From JBFXDI01 sp050181295 (GTDB taxonomy: Bacteria > Pseudomonadota > Alphaproteobacteria > Rhizobiales > Aestuariivirgaceae), in NCBI GenBank assembly GCA_050181295.1, contig JBFXDI010000001.1, positions 15,563 through 79,562 of the forward strand: a stretch of 64,000 nt of DNA, given 5' to 3'. Below are positions 26,764 through 36,146 of the stretch, one piece after another. A model generated the notes under the pieces. The model was not told where the DNA came from and searched no databases. It saw only the letters and a program-made list of their open reading frames with translations. The position numbers and the translations under genes were made by a program. Position 1 is the first letter of the stretch. Each line of letters begins with the position of its first letter.

Positions 26764-29505
26764 ATGACTGCAACCGCACTCGCATCCGTCGGGCATCCCG
26801 CAAGGCAGGACTTCGCCACGGAAGCCCCCACCTACCTCGACCATCTGATCGACCTTCTCTGGGGCGAGTTCGCGGCCGTGGTTTCGGCGCGCGAGCCCCG
26901 CGCCCTCGACCTCTTCCATTGCGGCACCGGCTTCCCGGATGATGCCTCGGCGCGCGTCGCCGGCCTGCAGGCGATCGGCGTCTGGCTGCAGCTTCTCTCG
27001 ATCGCCGAGGAGAACGCCGCCATGGAGGCTCGCCGCGTGGTCGAGAAGACGGGCGGGCCGGATCAGGTGATCGGATCCTTCTCCAACGTCCTTTCGGACG
27101 TCGCGGCGGCCGGCGTCGATGCCGGGACGGTGGGTCGCACGCTGGCGCGCGCCGACATCCGTCCGACCCTCACCGCGCATCCGACAGAGGCCAAGCGGGT
27201 GACGGTGCTGGAGATCCACCGGCGCATCTATCTGAAGCTCATGGATCTCGAACAGAGCCGCTGGACGCCGCGCGAGCGGCAGGGCCTCACCCTCGCGCTC
27301 AGGGGTGAGATCGACCTTCTCTGGATGACGGGAGAACTCCGGCTGGAACGTCCCACCGTCGAGCAGGAGATCGCCTGGGGGCTGCACTTCTTCCGCGATA
27401 TCCTGTTCGACGCGGCCCCCCAACTCCTCGACCGCTGCGACGCCGCGCTCGAGCGGCATTTCCCGGAGACGGCGCTCTCGGCGCCCCCGGCTCTCAGGTT
27501 CTCGACCTGGATCGGCGGCGATCGCGACGGCAATCCGAATGTCACGGCCGGCATCACCCGCATGGCTTTCGCGGAAGGCCGTCGCGCCAGCATCGAGCGT
27601 CTGCGCCGTCGCGCCCGCGATCTTGCCCGCGCCATGAGCATCTCGTCCAACGTGGTGCGCCTGCCCGATGCGCTGACGCGACGCTGCGAGGAGTTGCTCG
27701 CGGAGGCCGATGCCGGCGGCTCGATCGCGCGCCGCAATCCGAGCGAGACGCTCCGGCGCTATTTCTCCGCCATCGACCGCAAGCTCGCCGCCATCGAGGA
27801 CGGTGATGCCGGCGTTCCCTACGAGGAGCCTCGCGCGCTCGTGCGCGACCTGGCATTGGCGGAGCGGGCGCTGCATGAGGTCAAGGCAGGCGCGGTCGCG
27901 CTCACGATGCTGAAGCCGCTCAGGCGCGAGGCGGAGGTTTTCGGCTTCCACACGGCGAGCCTCGACCTGCGGCAGAACTCAACCGTCATCAACCGCGCGC
28001 TCTCCGAGGTGTGGAGCGCGCTTGATGGACCGGACGGCGACGCCCCCCGGCCCGGCACGTCCTCCTGGTCATCGAGGCTCAGACAGGAGCTGTTGAAACC
28101 CATGGAGACGCCGCCACTGTCGGGCCACCTGTCGCCCGAGGCGGACGACACGCTGCAGCTCCTCGCCTTGCTGAAGGAGACGCTCGAGGGCCCGAGCCGG
28201 GAGGCCGTGGGCGCCTTCATCCTCAGCATGACCCGCTCGGCCGACGATCTCCTCGCTCTCTATGTGCTCGCTAAATATGCCGGCCTCTGCAGCGATCCGG
28301 AAGGCGTGGACGCCGTGCGGCTCGCGATCGTGCCGCTGTTCGAGACCATCGAGGATCTGAGACGCGCGCCGCAGGTCCTCAAGCAGCTCATGGCCGTCGG
28401 CATCGTCAAGCGGAGCGTCAGGCTGCAGGGCGGCGTGCAGGAGGTGATGGTCGGCTATTCCGACTCCAACAAGGACGGCGGCTTCCTCTGTTCGACCTTC
28501 GAGCTCATCAAGGCGCAGACATCGATCATGGTGGCGGCGCGGGAGGCCGGGATCGAGGCCCGCTTCTTCCATGGTCGCGGCGGCTCCGTGAGCCGCGGCG
28601 GAGCACCGACGGGACGCGCGATTGCGGCGCAACCCGCAGGCACCGTCGGTGGGCGCCTGCGCGTCACCGAACAGGGGGAGGTTGTTTCCTCGAAATTCGC
28701 CAACCGCGGCACCGCGCTCTACCATCTCGAGCTCCTGGCGGCGAGCGCCATCGCGCACACGCTCAAGTCGGAGCACGAGCCGCAGCTCAGATCCAACCCC
28801 GAGCATGACGAAGCGCTTTCCGCGCTCGCCGGCATCTCCCAGAGCCGCTATCAGAGCCTCATCGAGCATCCAGGCATGCTCTCCTACTTCCATGCCGCGA
28901 GCCCGGTCGAGGAGCTGGCGCTGCTTCGCATGGGCTCAAGGCCCACGCGCCGCTTCGGCGCGAAGGGCATCGCGGATCTGCGCGCCATTCCCTGGGTCTT
29001 CGCCTGGAGCCAGAACCGGCATCTTCTGACGGGCTGGTATGGCCTCGGAACCGCGCTCGCGACCTTTATCAGGGTTCGCAGCCAGCAGGGCGAGAGGCTG
29101 CTTGCGGACATGTACCGGACTTCCCGTGTCTTCCGGCTCATCATCGACGAGGCGGAGAAGAGCCTGCATCTTGCGGACATGGACATCGCCGCCCGCTACG
29201 CCTCGCTGGTCGAGGACAGGGAGGCGGCCTCCGCCATTCTTGCGATGGTTCGCGAGGAGTATGACCTGACCGTAGGACAGGTGCTGGCCCTCACTGGTGA
29301 AAGCACGCTGGCCGAGCGCTTCCCGGCCTTCCGCCGTCGCATTGGCCGCGTGCGTCCGGTGATCGACCGCACCAATGCGCTGCAGATCGAGCTTCTCGGT
29401 GAGTTCCGGCGCCTGAAGGCGGAAAGACGCACCGGCAACCGTGTTCTCGTGCCGCTGCTTCTGTCCATGAACTGCATCTCCGCAGGCCTCGGCTGGACCG
29501 GCTAG
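26764..29505 (+). CDS. ppc: Phosphoenolpyruvate carboxylase (serine-cycle type)
   Basis: Carboxylates PEP to oxaloacetate, the CO2-fixing step of the serine cycle. 913 residues from the ATG at 26764, which has GGGAGGA upstream. Catalytic motifs are intact: TLTAHPTEAKR (His139), GGDRDGNPNVTA, and the glycine loop FHGRGGSVSRGGAP. The C-terminus reads GLGWTG where E. coli PEPC ends in an Asn-Thr-Gly; that Asn is one of the aspartate-inhibitor ligands. By eye, the Lys773 equivalent also appears replaced, by Leu. Reduced feedback inhibition is inferred. It is fourth in the sga-mtkA-mtkB-ppc series. Confidence 0.94.
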   Translation: MTATALASVGHPARQDFATEAPTYLDHLIDLLWGEFAAVVSAREPRALDLFHCGTGFPDDASARVAGLQAIGVWLQLLSIAEENAAMEARRVVEKTGGPDQVIGSFSNVLSDVAAAGVDAGTVGRTLARADIRPTLTAHPTEAKRVTVLEIHRRIYLKLMDLEQSRWTPRERQGLTLALRGEIDLLWMTGELRLERPTVEQEIAWGLHFFRDILFDAAPQLLDRCDAALERHFPETALSAPPALRFSTWIGGDRDGNPNVTAGITRMAFAEGRRASIERLRRRARDLARAMSISSNVVRLPDALTRRCEELLAEADAGGSIARRNPSETLRRYFSAIDRKLAAIEDGDAGVPYEEPRALVRDLALAERALHEVKAGAVALTMLKPLRREAEVFGFHTASLDLRQNSTVINRALSEVWSALDGPDGDAPRPGTSSWSSRLRQELLKPMETPPLSGHLSPEADDTLQLLALLKETLEGPSREAVGAFILSMTRSADDLLALYVLAKYAGLCSDPEGVDAVRLAIVPLFETIEDLRRAPQVLKQLMAVGIVKRSVRLQGGVQEVMVGYSDSNKDGGFLCSTFELIKAQTSIMVAAREAGIEARFFHGRGGSVSRGGAPTGRAIAAQPAGTVGGRLRVTEQGEVVSSKFANRGTALYHLELLAASAIAHTLKSEHEPQLRSNPEHDEALSALAGISQSRYQSLIEHPGMLSYFHAASPVEELALLRMGSRPTRRFGAKGIADLRAIPWVFAWSQNRHLLTGWYGLGTALATFIRVRSQQGERLLADMYRTSRVFRLIIDEAEKSLHLADMDIAARYASLVEDREAASAILAMVREEYDLTVGQVLALTGESTLAERFPAFRRRIGRVRPVIDRTNALQIELLGEFRRLKAERRTGNRVLVPLLLSMNCISAGLGWTG

Positions 29506-29589
29506 CGGCGCTCATCTGAAACCACCGGGCGCTTCGAGCCTTGTCCTTTCATACTGACGCGCGCGCCCTCTTCTGGTACGAATTGGGCG

Positions 29590-31176
29590 ATGAAAGATGT
29601 GCCCTCCGGACAGCCCCGTCGTATCCTCTGCGTGTTTCCGCGCTACGCCCCTTCTTTCGGCACTTTCCAGCATTCCTACCCCCTGACAGACGGCGTCATG
29701 GCCTTCATGCCGCCGCAGGGGCTGCTCGTCATCGCGGCCTATATCCCGGCCGACTGGGAAGTCCGCTTCATCGACGAGAACATGACGGAAGCCACTGATG
29801 AGGATTTCCGCTGGGCCGATGCGGTTTTCGTGAGCGGCATGCATGTGCAGCGGCGCGAGATCAACGGCATCTGCCGCCGCGCCCATGCGGCGGGACGGGT
29901 CGCGGTGCTCGGCGGATCGTCCGTCTCCGCCTGTCCCGACTACTATCCCGATTTCGACTACCTGCATGTGGGCGAGCTCGGCGACGCGACCGACACGCTC
30001 ATCGAAGCACTACGGCGCGACTGCTCGCGCCCGCCGGAACAGGTGAGATTCACGACCGGCGACCGGCGGCCCCTGACGGAGTTTCCTCTCCCCGCCTATG
30101 AGCTCCTGCCGCTCCAGCGCTATTTCCTGGGCAGCATCCAGTTCTCCTCCGGCTGCCCCTATCAGTGCGAATTCTGCGATATCCCGGCGCTCTACGGCCG
30201 CAATCCGCGGCTCAAGAATCCCGAGCAGGTGCTGGCGGAGCTCGACAAGATGGTCGACTGCGGCCTTTCGGGCGCGGTCTATTTCGTAGACGACAACCTC
30301 ATCGCCAACCGCAAGGCGCTGCGCGATCTCCTGCCGCATATCGTCGACTGGCAGAAGCGGCGCGGCTACCCCGTGCAGTTCGCCTGCGAGGCCACCCTCA
30401 ACATCGCCAAGCGTCCGGAGATCCTCGAGCTCATGCGCGAGGCCTACTTCCTGACCGTGTTCTGCGGCATCGAGACGCCCGAGCCCGAGGCCTTGAAGGC
30501 CATGGCCAAGGAACACAACATGATGATCCCCATCATGGAAGGGGTGGAGACGCTGAACCGGTACGGCATGGAGGTCGTGTCGGGCATCATCCTCGGCCTC
30601 GACACGGATCGCGCCGACAGCGGCAAGCGGCTGCTCGACTTCATCGCGGCTTCGAAAATTCCGCTCCTCACCATCAACCTGCTGCAGGCGCTGCCGCGCA
30701 CGCCGTTATGGGACCGCCTGGAGCGCGAGGGCCGGCTCGTCGACGACGACGGCCGCGAGTCGAACGTCGATTTCCGTCTGCCGTACGATCAGGTCGTCGC
30801 CATGTGGCGGGACTGCATGGGCAAGGCCTACACCCCGGAGGTGCTCTACGAGCGATACCGGCACCAGGTCAGGGCCACCTACGCCAACCGCCTGCGGCCG
30901 AAGTTCGGGCCGGAGCGCCGCTCCTGGGGAAATATCCGGCGCGGCCTCACCATGATCGCCCGCATCGTCTGGCACGTGGGCATCAAGGCCGACTATCGGC
31001 GCGAGTTCTGGCGCTTTGCCCGCGAGCGCCTTCGGGAGGGTGATATCGAGACGTTGATCGCGGTGGCGCTCGTCGCGCATCACCTGATCGTCTTCGCGCG
31101 CGAAGCCTCCCAGGGGCGCCAGAACGCGTCTCACTATTCCGCCAAGCTTCGCGAGCCGGCGCTGGCTTCCCGCTGA
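29590..31176 (+). CDS. hpnP: B12-binding radical SAM protein, probable hopanoid C2-methylase HpnP
   Basis: 528 residues. An N-terminal cobalamin-binding-like Rossmann region (RRILCVFPRYAPSFG to DYLHVGELGDATD, about 10-135) is followed by the radical SAM cluster motif CPYQCEFC (Cys189, Cys193, Cys196). A C-terminal accessory region ends in HHLIVFAREASQGRQNASHY. The overall pattern matches HpnP, which methylates the A ring of bacteriohopanepolyols at C2 using SAM and cobalamin. Other B12-radical SAM methylases are alternatives. It starts 84 bases after ppc on the same strand; no other hopanoid gene is in the window. The ribosome site is weak. Confidence 0.75.
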   Translation: MKDVPSGQPRRILCVFPRYAPSFGTFQHSYPLTDGVMAFMPPQGLLVIAAYIPADWEVRFIDENMTEATDEDFRWADAVFVSGMHVQRREINGICRRAHAAGRVAVLGGSSVSACPDYYPDFDYLHVGELGDATDTLIEALRRDCSRPPEQVRFTTGDRRPLTEFPLPAYELLPLQRYFLGSIQFSSGCPYQCEFCDIPALYGRNPRLKNPEQVLAELDKMVDCGLSGAVYFVDDNLIANRKALRDLLPHIVDWQKRRGYPVQFACEATLNIAKRPEILELMREAYFLTVFCGIETPEPEALKAMAKEHNMMIPIMEGVETLNRYGMEVVSGIILGLDTDRADSGKRLLDFIAASKIPLLTINLLQALPRTPLWDRLEREGRLVDDDGRESNVDFRLPYDQVVAMWRDCMGKAYTPEVLYERYRHQVRATYANRLRPKFGPERRSWGNIRRGLTMIARIVWHVGIKADYRREFWRFARERLREGDIETLIAVALVAHHLIVFAREASQGRQNASHYSAKLREPALASR

Positions 31177-31185
31177 TCGGAAAAG

Positions 31186-31218
31186 AAAAAGGGCCTTCCG
31201 AAAGGAAGGCCCTTTTTT
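31186..31218. terminator. Bidirectional rho-independent terminator
   Basis: AAAAA-GGGCCTTCC-GAAA-GGAAGGCCC-TTTTTT: a 9-bp stem with A- and T-tracts on both sides. It serves hpnP (+) and the small proline-rich gene (-). Confidence 0.92.
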
Positions 31219-31225
31219 GCTGTTA

Positions 31226-31465
31226 TCAGGGAACCGGCGTCGGCTGCGCGGGAGCCGGGCTCGGCTGTTCGGTGGCCGGCGGAGGTGTCGGCTGTTCCGT
31301 GGCAGCGGGCGGTGTCGGCTGTTCAGCGGCTGGCGGAGTGGTGGTGGTCGTCTCCGTGGCTGTTCTCTGGCCAAACAGGCCGCCCCAGTATGCAAGGCCC
31401 AGAATGACGATCACCGCGACGGCGATCCAGATGATGGTGTTGTTGCGACCTGTCGGCGTAGCCAT
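31226..31465 (-). CDS. Small membrane-anchored Pro/Thr-rich protein
   Basis: 79 residues. A single hydrophobic helix (about residues 11-30, IIWIAVAVIVILGLAYWGGL) follows nine polar residues. The rest is a low-complexity Pro/Thr/Ala/Gln tail with repeats of ATEQPTPP and EQPSPAP. GGAGGAGG lies just before the ATG, so it is very likely translated. It is probably an inner-membrane protein with an extended periplasmic tail. No family or function is recognised. It is monocistronic, ending at the shared terminator. Confidence 0.75.
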   Translation of the reverse strand: MATPTGRNNTIIWIAVAVIVILGLAYWGGLFGQRTATETTTTTPPAAEQPTPPAATEQPTPPPATEQPSPAPAQPTPVP

Positions 31466-31632
31466 GGTTACCTCCTCCTTTTGGCCCCGAAACTTCCAAA
31501 GGAACTGCCCAATTAGGCGACAACAATGGCAGGACGATGATGAAGTCGAAAGCTGTGGAAAATTATCCTCGCTTGCCCTTGCCGAGACGAATTCAATCTT
31601 TTCAATTGCTTGAACAGATTTAGCCCGCGCTC

Positions 31633-32964
31633 TCACACCCCGGTCATGGGCACGAGCCGCGTGCCGTCGATGAAGCGCGAGTAGCGGAAGGGCTCGGGAT
31701 CGACGATCGGTGTCCTGCCCATCACGATGTCCGCCATGAGCCGGCCGGCGCCCGGCCCGAGGCCGAAGCCGTGGCCGGAAAAGCCGGTGGCCAGGAAGAA
31801 GCCCGGAAGCCTGTCGACCGGCGAGATGACCGGAACGGCGTCCGGCGTGGCGTCGATCAGACCTGCCCACCGCTCGGCGATCCTCACGCCCTGGAAAACG
31901 GGATAGGTGGCTTTGAGGCTTTCGAAGGCCTCGTCCAGGATCCAGTCCACCGGCTCCGGGTCGAGCACGCGCACCTGCTCGAAGGGCGAGGCTTCGTCGA
32001 GCTTCCAGCGGCGGGCGAGCCGCGCCTCGTCGAAGAAACGCCTCCCGAACCTGAGCTTGAGACCGTCCCAGTCGAGCTTCAGCGCCGGCAGGAAGGCGCC
32101 GAACAGGCGGAATGAGTCCGGCACGATGTCGGCCACCGAATAGTGGCGGTGGGACACCGTGTAGCCGCCGTCATAGCGCTTGCGGAACGTGAACTTGAGC
32201 GTGGCGGTCGAGCTTTCGAGCGGTGTTTCCACGGGCTCGGTGCGCTGGACGGAGTTCACCACCGCAAGCTGCGGCAGATGGATGTCGAGATTGCCGCAGA
32301 AGCGCCGGCTCCAGGCGCCTCCCGCCAGCACCACGCTGTCGCAGGCGATGGGCCCCTTCTCGGTGACGACGCCCGACACCCGGCCTGCCGCCGTCTCGAT
32401 CCCGCGCACGGCGCAGCGGGTGAACACCTTTGCGCCCTTGGCGCGCGCCGCCCGCGCGATGGCGGGCGCCGCCTTGACGGGCTCCGCGCGTCCGTCGGAG
32501 TGCGTGTAGAGCGCGCCCTTCCATTTCACCGTGGCGCCGGGAAGCAACCGGTCCGCCTCCTCGCCGCTGATCATGCGGGAGTCGAGCTGGTAGGGGCGCG
32601 CATGGGTCTCGAGCCAGTCGATCTTGGCGGCGATGTCGCCGTCCGTGGCGGAGAGATAGAGGATGCCGCACTGCCTGAAGCCGGTTTCCGCGCCCACCCT
32701 CTCGTTCATGCGTCGCCAGAGCTTCAGCGATTCGATGATGAGCGGGATTTCGCGCGGGTCGCGCCCCATCTGTCGGCACCAGCCCCAGTTGCGGCTCGAC
32801 TGCTCTGCGCCGATCTCGCCCTTCTCGCAAAGCACCACGTCGATGCCGCGTTCGGCGAGTTCGAGCGCGGTCGACACGCCGGCTATACCTCCGCCGACGA
32901 TGACGATGCCGGCACGCTTCGGAAGCTGCTCGTCGCTGGGTACGGGATCGGGCCGGGGAGCCAT
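31633..32964 (-). CDS. FAD-dependent amine/amino-acid oxidoreductase (DAO family)
   Basis: 443 residues. The FAD ADP-binding motif IVIVGGGIAGVSTALELAERG is near the N-terminus and the C-terminal FAD loop reads FFLATGFSGHGFGLGPGAG. Proteins of this class oxidise D-amino acids, sarcosine, glycine betaine derivatives or polyamine/opine-like amines and are often encoded near PotABCD-type importers. Two such importers are present, but neither is in the same operon as this gene. The segment SSRNWGWCRQMGRDPREIP after the FAD domain is characteristic of a subgroup I cannot name. Confidence 0.85.
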   Translation of the reverse strand: MAPRPDPVPSDEQLPKRAGIVIVGGGIAGVSTALELAERGIDVVLCEKGEIGAEQSSRNWGWCRQMGRDPREIPLIIESLKLWRRMNERVGAETGFRQCGILYLSATDGDIAAKIDWLETHARPYQLDSRMISGEEADRLLPGATVKWKGALYTHSDGRAEPVKAAPAIARAARAKGAKVFTRCAVRGIETAAGRVSGVVTEKGPIACDSVVLAGGAWSRRFCGNLDIHLPQLAVVNSVQRTEPVETPLESSTATLKFTFRKRYDGGYTVSHRHYSVADIVPDSFRLFGAFLPALKLDWDGLKLRFGRRFFDEARLARRWKLDEASPFEQVRVLDPEPVDWILDEAFESLKATYPVFQGVRIAERWAGLIDATPDAVPVISPVDRLPGFFLATGFSGHGFGLGPGAGRLMADIVMGRTPIVDPEPFRYSRFIDGTRLVPMTGV

Positions 32965-32978
32965 GGGAACTCTGCTGG

Positions 32979-33986
32979 TCAGTCCAGGGGAGCGACCTTA
33001 TAGCCCGCCTTTCGGAGAAGCTCCACGAGTCCTTCCGGACCTGGAAGATGGGCCGCGCCGACCGCGATCACCACGCCTCCAGCCCTGAGAAGCGGCTGCG
33101 CGCGCTCGGCCATCACGTGGTTGCGCTTCACGATCAGGGTCTCCGCGAAATGGCGGACAACCTCGGCGAGCTGCGGGCGGCCGTTCTGCGCCCTCTCCAT
33201 GAGCGGAAAGATGAGGCCGATCTGACGCCGGAGATAGAGCTGGATGAGCGTTTCCTGCCGGTCCTCGGCGGTCATCTCCGGATCGAGCAGCGCCTGGAGC
33301 TGGGCTGCCTGGCCGTCGAGCGGCATGGCGGCCATGGCCTCCATCTGCTCGCGGATGTTCTCGAGCGAATGGACTTTCAGGTTCCGGGCGCGGGCTTCCT
33401 CGATGATGGTGTCGTCGAGCCGCTTGATGCCGCGCATCACCCGGTAGCTCTCGCAGTCGGGCACCGTGAAGGAGGTGGACAGCAGCCAGGGCTGCAGCTT
33501 CGCCGTGCGTCCGCCATCCATGCTGACGCCGACCAGCCTTTCCTTGAGCCGTTGCGTGCCGACCTCGTCGAGCAGGTCCCAGATCTGCTTGCCCTCAGGC
33601 AGCATGATGAGATGAGGATTGGCCGCCAGCACGGCGGAAAGCTCGTTCGGGTCCATGGCGTTCTCGATCTCGACCGCGAGGGCCCGAGCCCCGCCGAGCG
33701 CCTCCGCGACGGGCTCGGGGAGCGTCCGCACCCGGTCGTCGGTCAGGTGAATGGTGCCGAACAGCCAGGACGGCGGCGCGCCGTTCAGGCCTTCGATCCG
33801 CCACAGCAGGTTCTTTCCGTTGGGCACGGCGGCGGCTTCCCCCTCGGCCGCGGCAAGCTCCTGCGGTCGATCCTTCCGCACCGCATCGAGCAGGGATTTC
33901 CCCCGGCAGGCCGGAATGGTCTCGGCCTGCGCGGTGGCAAGCCAGGCGATAGAGAATGCAGCCAGAACGGCGAGAAGACGCAGCAT
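32979..33986 (-). CDS. TraB/GumN-family exported protein
   Basis: 335 residues with an N-terminal signal peptide (hydrophobic residues 3-18, cleavage near TAQAE). The family signatures are WLFGTIHLTD near residue 75 and the C-terminal VIAVGAAHLPGPEGLVELLRKAGY. TraB/GumN proteins relate to the TIKI metalloprotease fold, using the GxxH and His/Glu positions seen here. Function in bacteria is largely unknown. It ends 14 bases before the FAD oxidoreductase start, so the two may be co-transcribed. Confidence 0.82.
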   Translation of the reverse strand: MLRLLAVLAAFSIAWLATAQAETIPACRGKSLLDAVRKDRPQELAAAEGEAAAVPNGKNLLWRIEGLNGAPPSWLFGTIHLTDDRVRTLPEPVAEALGGARALAVEIENAMDPNELSAVLAANPHLIMLPEGKQIWDLLDEVGTQRLKERLVGVSMDGGRTAKLQPWLLSTSFTVPDCESYRVMRGIKRLDDTIIEEARARNLKVHSLENIREQMEAMAAMPLDGQAAQLQALLDPEMTAEDRQETLIQLYLRRQIGLIFPLMERAQNGRPQLAEVVRHFAETLIVKRNHVMAERAQPLLRAGGVVIAVGAAHLPGPEGLVELLRKAGYKVAPLD

Positions 33987-34033
33987 GGCGCCTTCTTACT
34001 CCGCAACGGACGGGCGTTTCCAGAAATACGAGG

Positions 34034-34951
34034 TCAGGGGCGCGGATGGGCGCTCCGGTACTGTTCCAGGAGGCGCGCCCGGTCGACTTCCGTATAGAGC
34101 TGCGTGGTCGACAGGCTCGCGTGACCGAGCAGCTCCTGGATCGAGCGGAGATCCGCGCCCGCGGAGAGGAGGTGCGTGGCGAAGCTGTGCCTGAGAGCAT
34201 GCGGGGTGGCGGTCTCGGGTAGCCCCAGCGCGCCCCGAAGCCGCTGCATGAGAAGCTGGATGTTGCGCGCATTGAGCCTGCCGCCGCGCACGCCGATGAA
34301 CAAGGGATCGCGAGGACCGAGCGTCGCCGGGCAGAGCTTGAGGTAGCGGCGGATCGCCTCGACGGCTGCCGGCAGCACCGGCACAAGCCGCGTCTTGTTG
34401 CCCTTGCCGAGCACGGTCAGAACCTCGCCTTCGCGCTCCGGCGCCTGCCGCCGGTCGAGGTCGAGCGCCTCGGAGATGCGGAGCCCGCAGCCATAGAGGA
34501 GCGTCAGCACGGCGAGATCGCGAGCCTCGACCCAGGGCGCCCGCTCGCCCTCCTCGACGTCCTCTAGCGCGCGCATGGCGGCATCGACGCTCAGGGGCTT
34601 CGGCACCGCATGCGGCCGCTTCGGCGCGGCGAGCGCCGCGAGAGCCGGATTGGAGAGAAATCCCGAGCGCTCGCAATGGCGGAAGAACGACCGGATGGCC
34701 GACAACTGACGCGCAAGCGTGCGGCTCCCCGCCCCCTCGTTGCGCCGCCGCGCCAGGAACGCCCGGAAGTCGGCCGTCCGCAGGGCTTCGAGATCCGCCA
34801 GGCGGGGTTCGCCGCCCAGATGGTCCGTCAGGAACGCGAGGAACTGCCGGAGATCGCGCTCATAGGCATCGAGCGTATGGCGGGAGGAGCGCCGCTCGCC
34901 CGTGAGATGAGCGAGCCACCCGGCCAGAGCGCTGGTGACGGTTTCGGCCAT
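34034..34951 (-). CDS. xerC: Tyrosine recombinase XerC
   Basis: Resolves chromosome dimers at dif with XerD. 305 residues. The N-terminal SAM-like core-binding domain covers about residues 5-95. The catalytic set is complete: Arg158 (GCGLRISEAL), Lys183 or Lys186 (GKGNKTRLVP), His251/Arg254 (PHALRHSFATHLL), His277 (LGHASLSTTQ) and nucleophile Tyr286. Length and motif spacing match housekeeping XerC rather than a phage integrase. No attachment repeats or cargo genes are nearby. Confidence 0.9.
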   Translation of the reverse strand: MAETVTSALAGWLAHLTGERRSSRHTLDAYERDLRQFLAFLTDHLGGEPRLADLEALRTADFRAFLARRRNEGAGSRTLARQLSAIRSFFRHCERSGFLSNPALAALAAPKRPHAVPKPLSVDAAMRALEDVEEGERAPWVEARDLAVLTLLYGCGLRISEALDLDRRQAPEREGEVLTVLGKGNKTRLVPVLPAAVEAIRRYLKLCPATLGPRDPLFIGVRGGRLNARNIQLLMQRLRGALGLPETATPHALRHSFATHLLSAGADLRSIQELLGHASLSTTQLYTEVDRARLLEQYRSAHPRP

Positions 34952-34994
34952 GGGCGGAGGCTAGGCCCGCCACGTTAGCAATCGCTGAACGGCG

Positions 34995-36146
34995 TTAAGA
35001 CGCCGCGGCATAGGGCTGCGCTCCCTCGCCGCCGCCGCGGTCGGGTTCGAGGAGACGCACCTGGGACGGGCTCCAGTGGACGACGATCCCGTCGCCGACG
35101 CGCAAGGGGTCGGCGAAGAACGCCGATTCCGCTTCATGCGCCACGAACTCCTCGCCTGTCGCGCCGCCGACCGTCACCTTCACATAGGTACCCTGATACT
35201 CGACGGCTTCGACCGTGCCGCGCACCGCGTTCTCCGGCAGGTCGCCGGCCTTGTCGCGCGTGCGATGCACCAGGTCACGGCGCACCGCCACATCCACGCG
35301 GGCGCCGGTCTCGGGCCGCTGCGCCGGCAGCGGCACCCGCAGGCGCGAACCTTTGGGCCCGCTCAGGAGGAGGCTCTTCTCCTCAAGGCCGCGCACCGTT
35401 CCCGAGAGGACGTTCTGCCCGCCCATGAAGCGCGCCACATAGGGGCTGCGGGGCCTTGCATAAACCTCGTGAGCCGAGGCCGCCTGCTCGATGATGCCCT
35501 GGTTCATCACCACGACGATATCCGCGAGCGCGATCGCCTCGGGCTGCGTGTGGGTGACGTGGATGAAGGTGATGCCGAGGTCGGACTGAAGGCGGCGGAG
35601 CTCCGAGCGCATCCGCAAGCGGAGGAACTCGTCCAGCGCCGAGAGGGGTTCGTCCAGAAGCAGCACACGGGGGTTGGTGATGAGGGCGCGGGCGAGCGCC
35701 ACGCGCTGCTGCTGGCCGCCCGAAAGCTGGGCGGGCAGCCGGTCGGCCAGCGCCTGCATGCGCACGAGCGCCAGCATGCGATCGACCTCCGCGTAGCGCT
35801 CGGACCTGCCCACGCCACGCATTTTCAGGTTGAAGGCGATGTTGTCGCGCACCGTGAGATGCGGAAAGAGCGCGTAGGATTGGAACATCATGGCCGTGCC
35901 GCGCTTGACCGGCGGCAGGCCGACGACGCTCTGGCCGCCGATCTTCACGTCGCCCGAGGTCGGCGCCTCGTGGCCCGCGATCATGCGCAGGATCGTGGTC
36001 TTGCCGCATCCAGACGGTCCCAGCAGGCAGCAATAGGAACCGTGCGGGATGGTGAGGCTGACATCGCTGACGGCAAGCGTCGGCCCGAACCGCTTCGTCA
36101 CGTGTTCGAGGTCGATCCGGCCGGTGCCGTCCTTGGACTGCGTCAT
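34995..36146 (-). CDS. PotA-like ABC transporter ATP-binding protein (second importer)
   Basis: 383 residues. Walker A GPSGCGKTT, Q-loop FQSYALFPHLT, signature LSGGQQQRVALARAL and Walker B LLLDEPLSALD are intact. A C-terminal TOBE-type region of about 130 residues follows. Its ATG overlaps the upstream permease stop (ATGA). It is the last gene of the binding protein-permease-permease-ATPase operon (39.4 to 35.0 kb). The expected substrate class is polyamines, opines or similar cationic amines. Confidence 0.9.
   Translation of the reverse strand: MTQSKDGTGRIDLEHVTKRFGPTLAVSDVSLTIPHGSYCCLLGPSGCGKTTILRMIAGHEAPTSGDVKIGGQSVVGLPPVKRGTAMMFQSYALFPHLTVRDNIAFNLKMRGVGRSERYAEVDRMLALVRMQALADRLPAQLSGGQQQRVALARALITNPRVLLLDEPLSALDEFLRLRMRSELRRLQSDLGITFIHVTHTQPEAIALADIVVVMNQGIIEQAASAHEVYARPRSPYVARFMGGQNVLSGTVRGLEEKSLLLSGPKGSRLRVPLPAQRPETGARVDVAVRRDLVHRTRDKAGDLPENAVRGTVEAVEYQGTYVKVTVGGATGEEFVAHEAESAFFADPLRVGDGIVVHWSPSQVRLLEPDRGGGEGAQPYAAAS

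Noticed and set aside
34034..34951. Integrase of a genomic island
   Set aside because: Length and motifs are those of XerC, and no attachment repeats, tRNA gene or cargo genes adjoin it.
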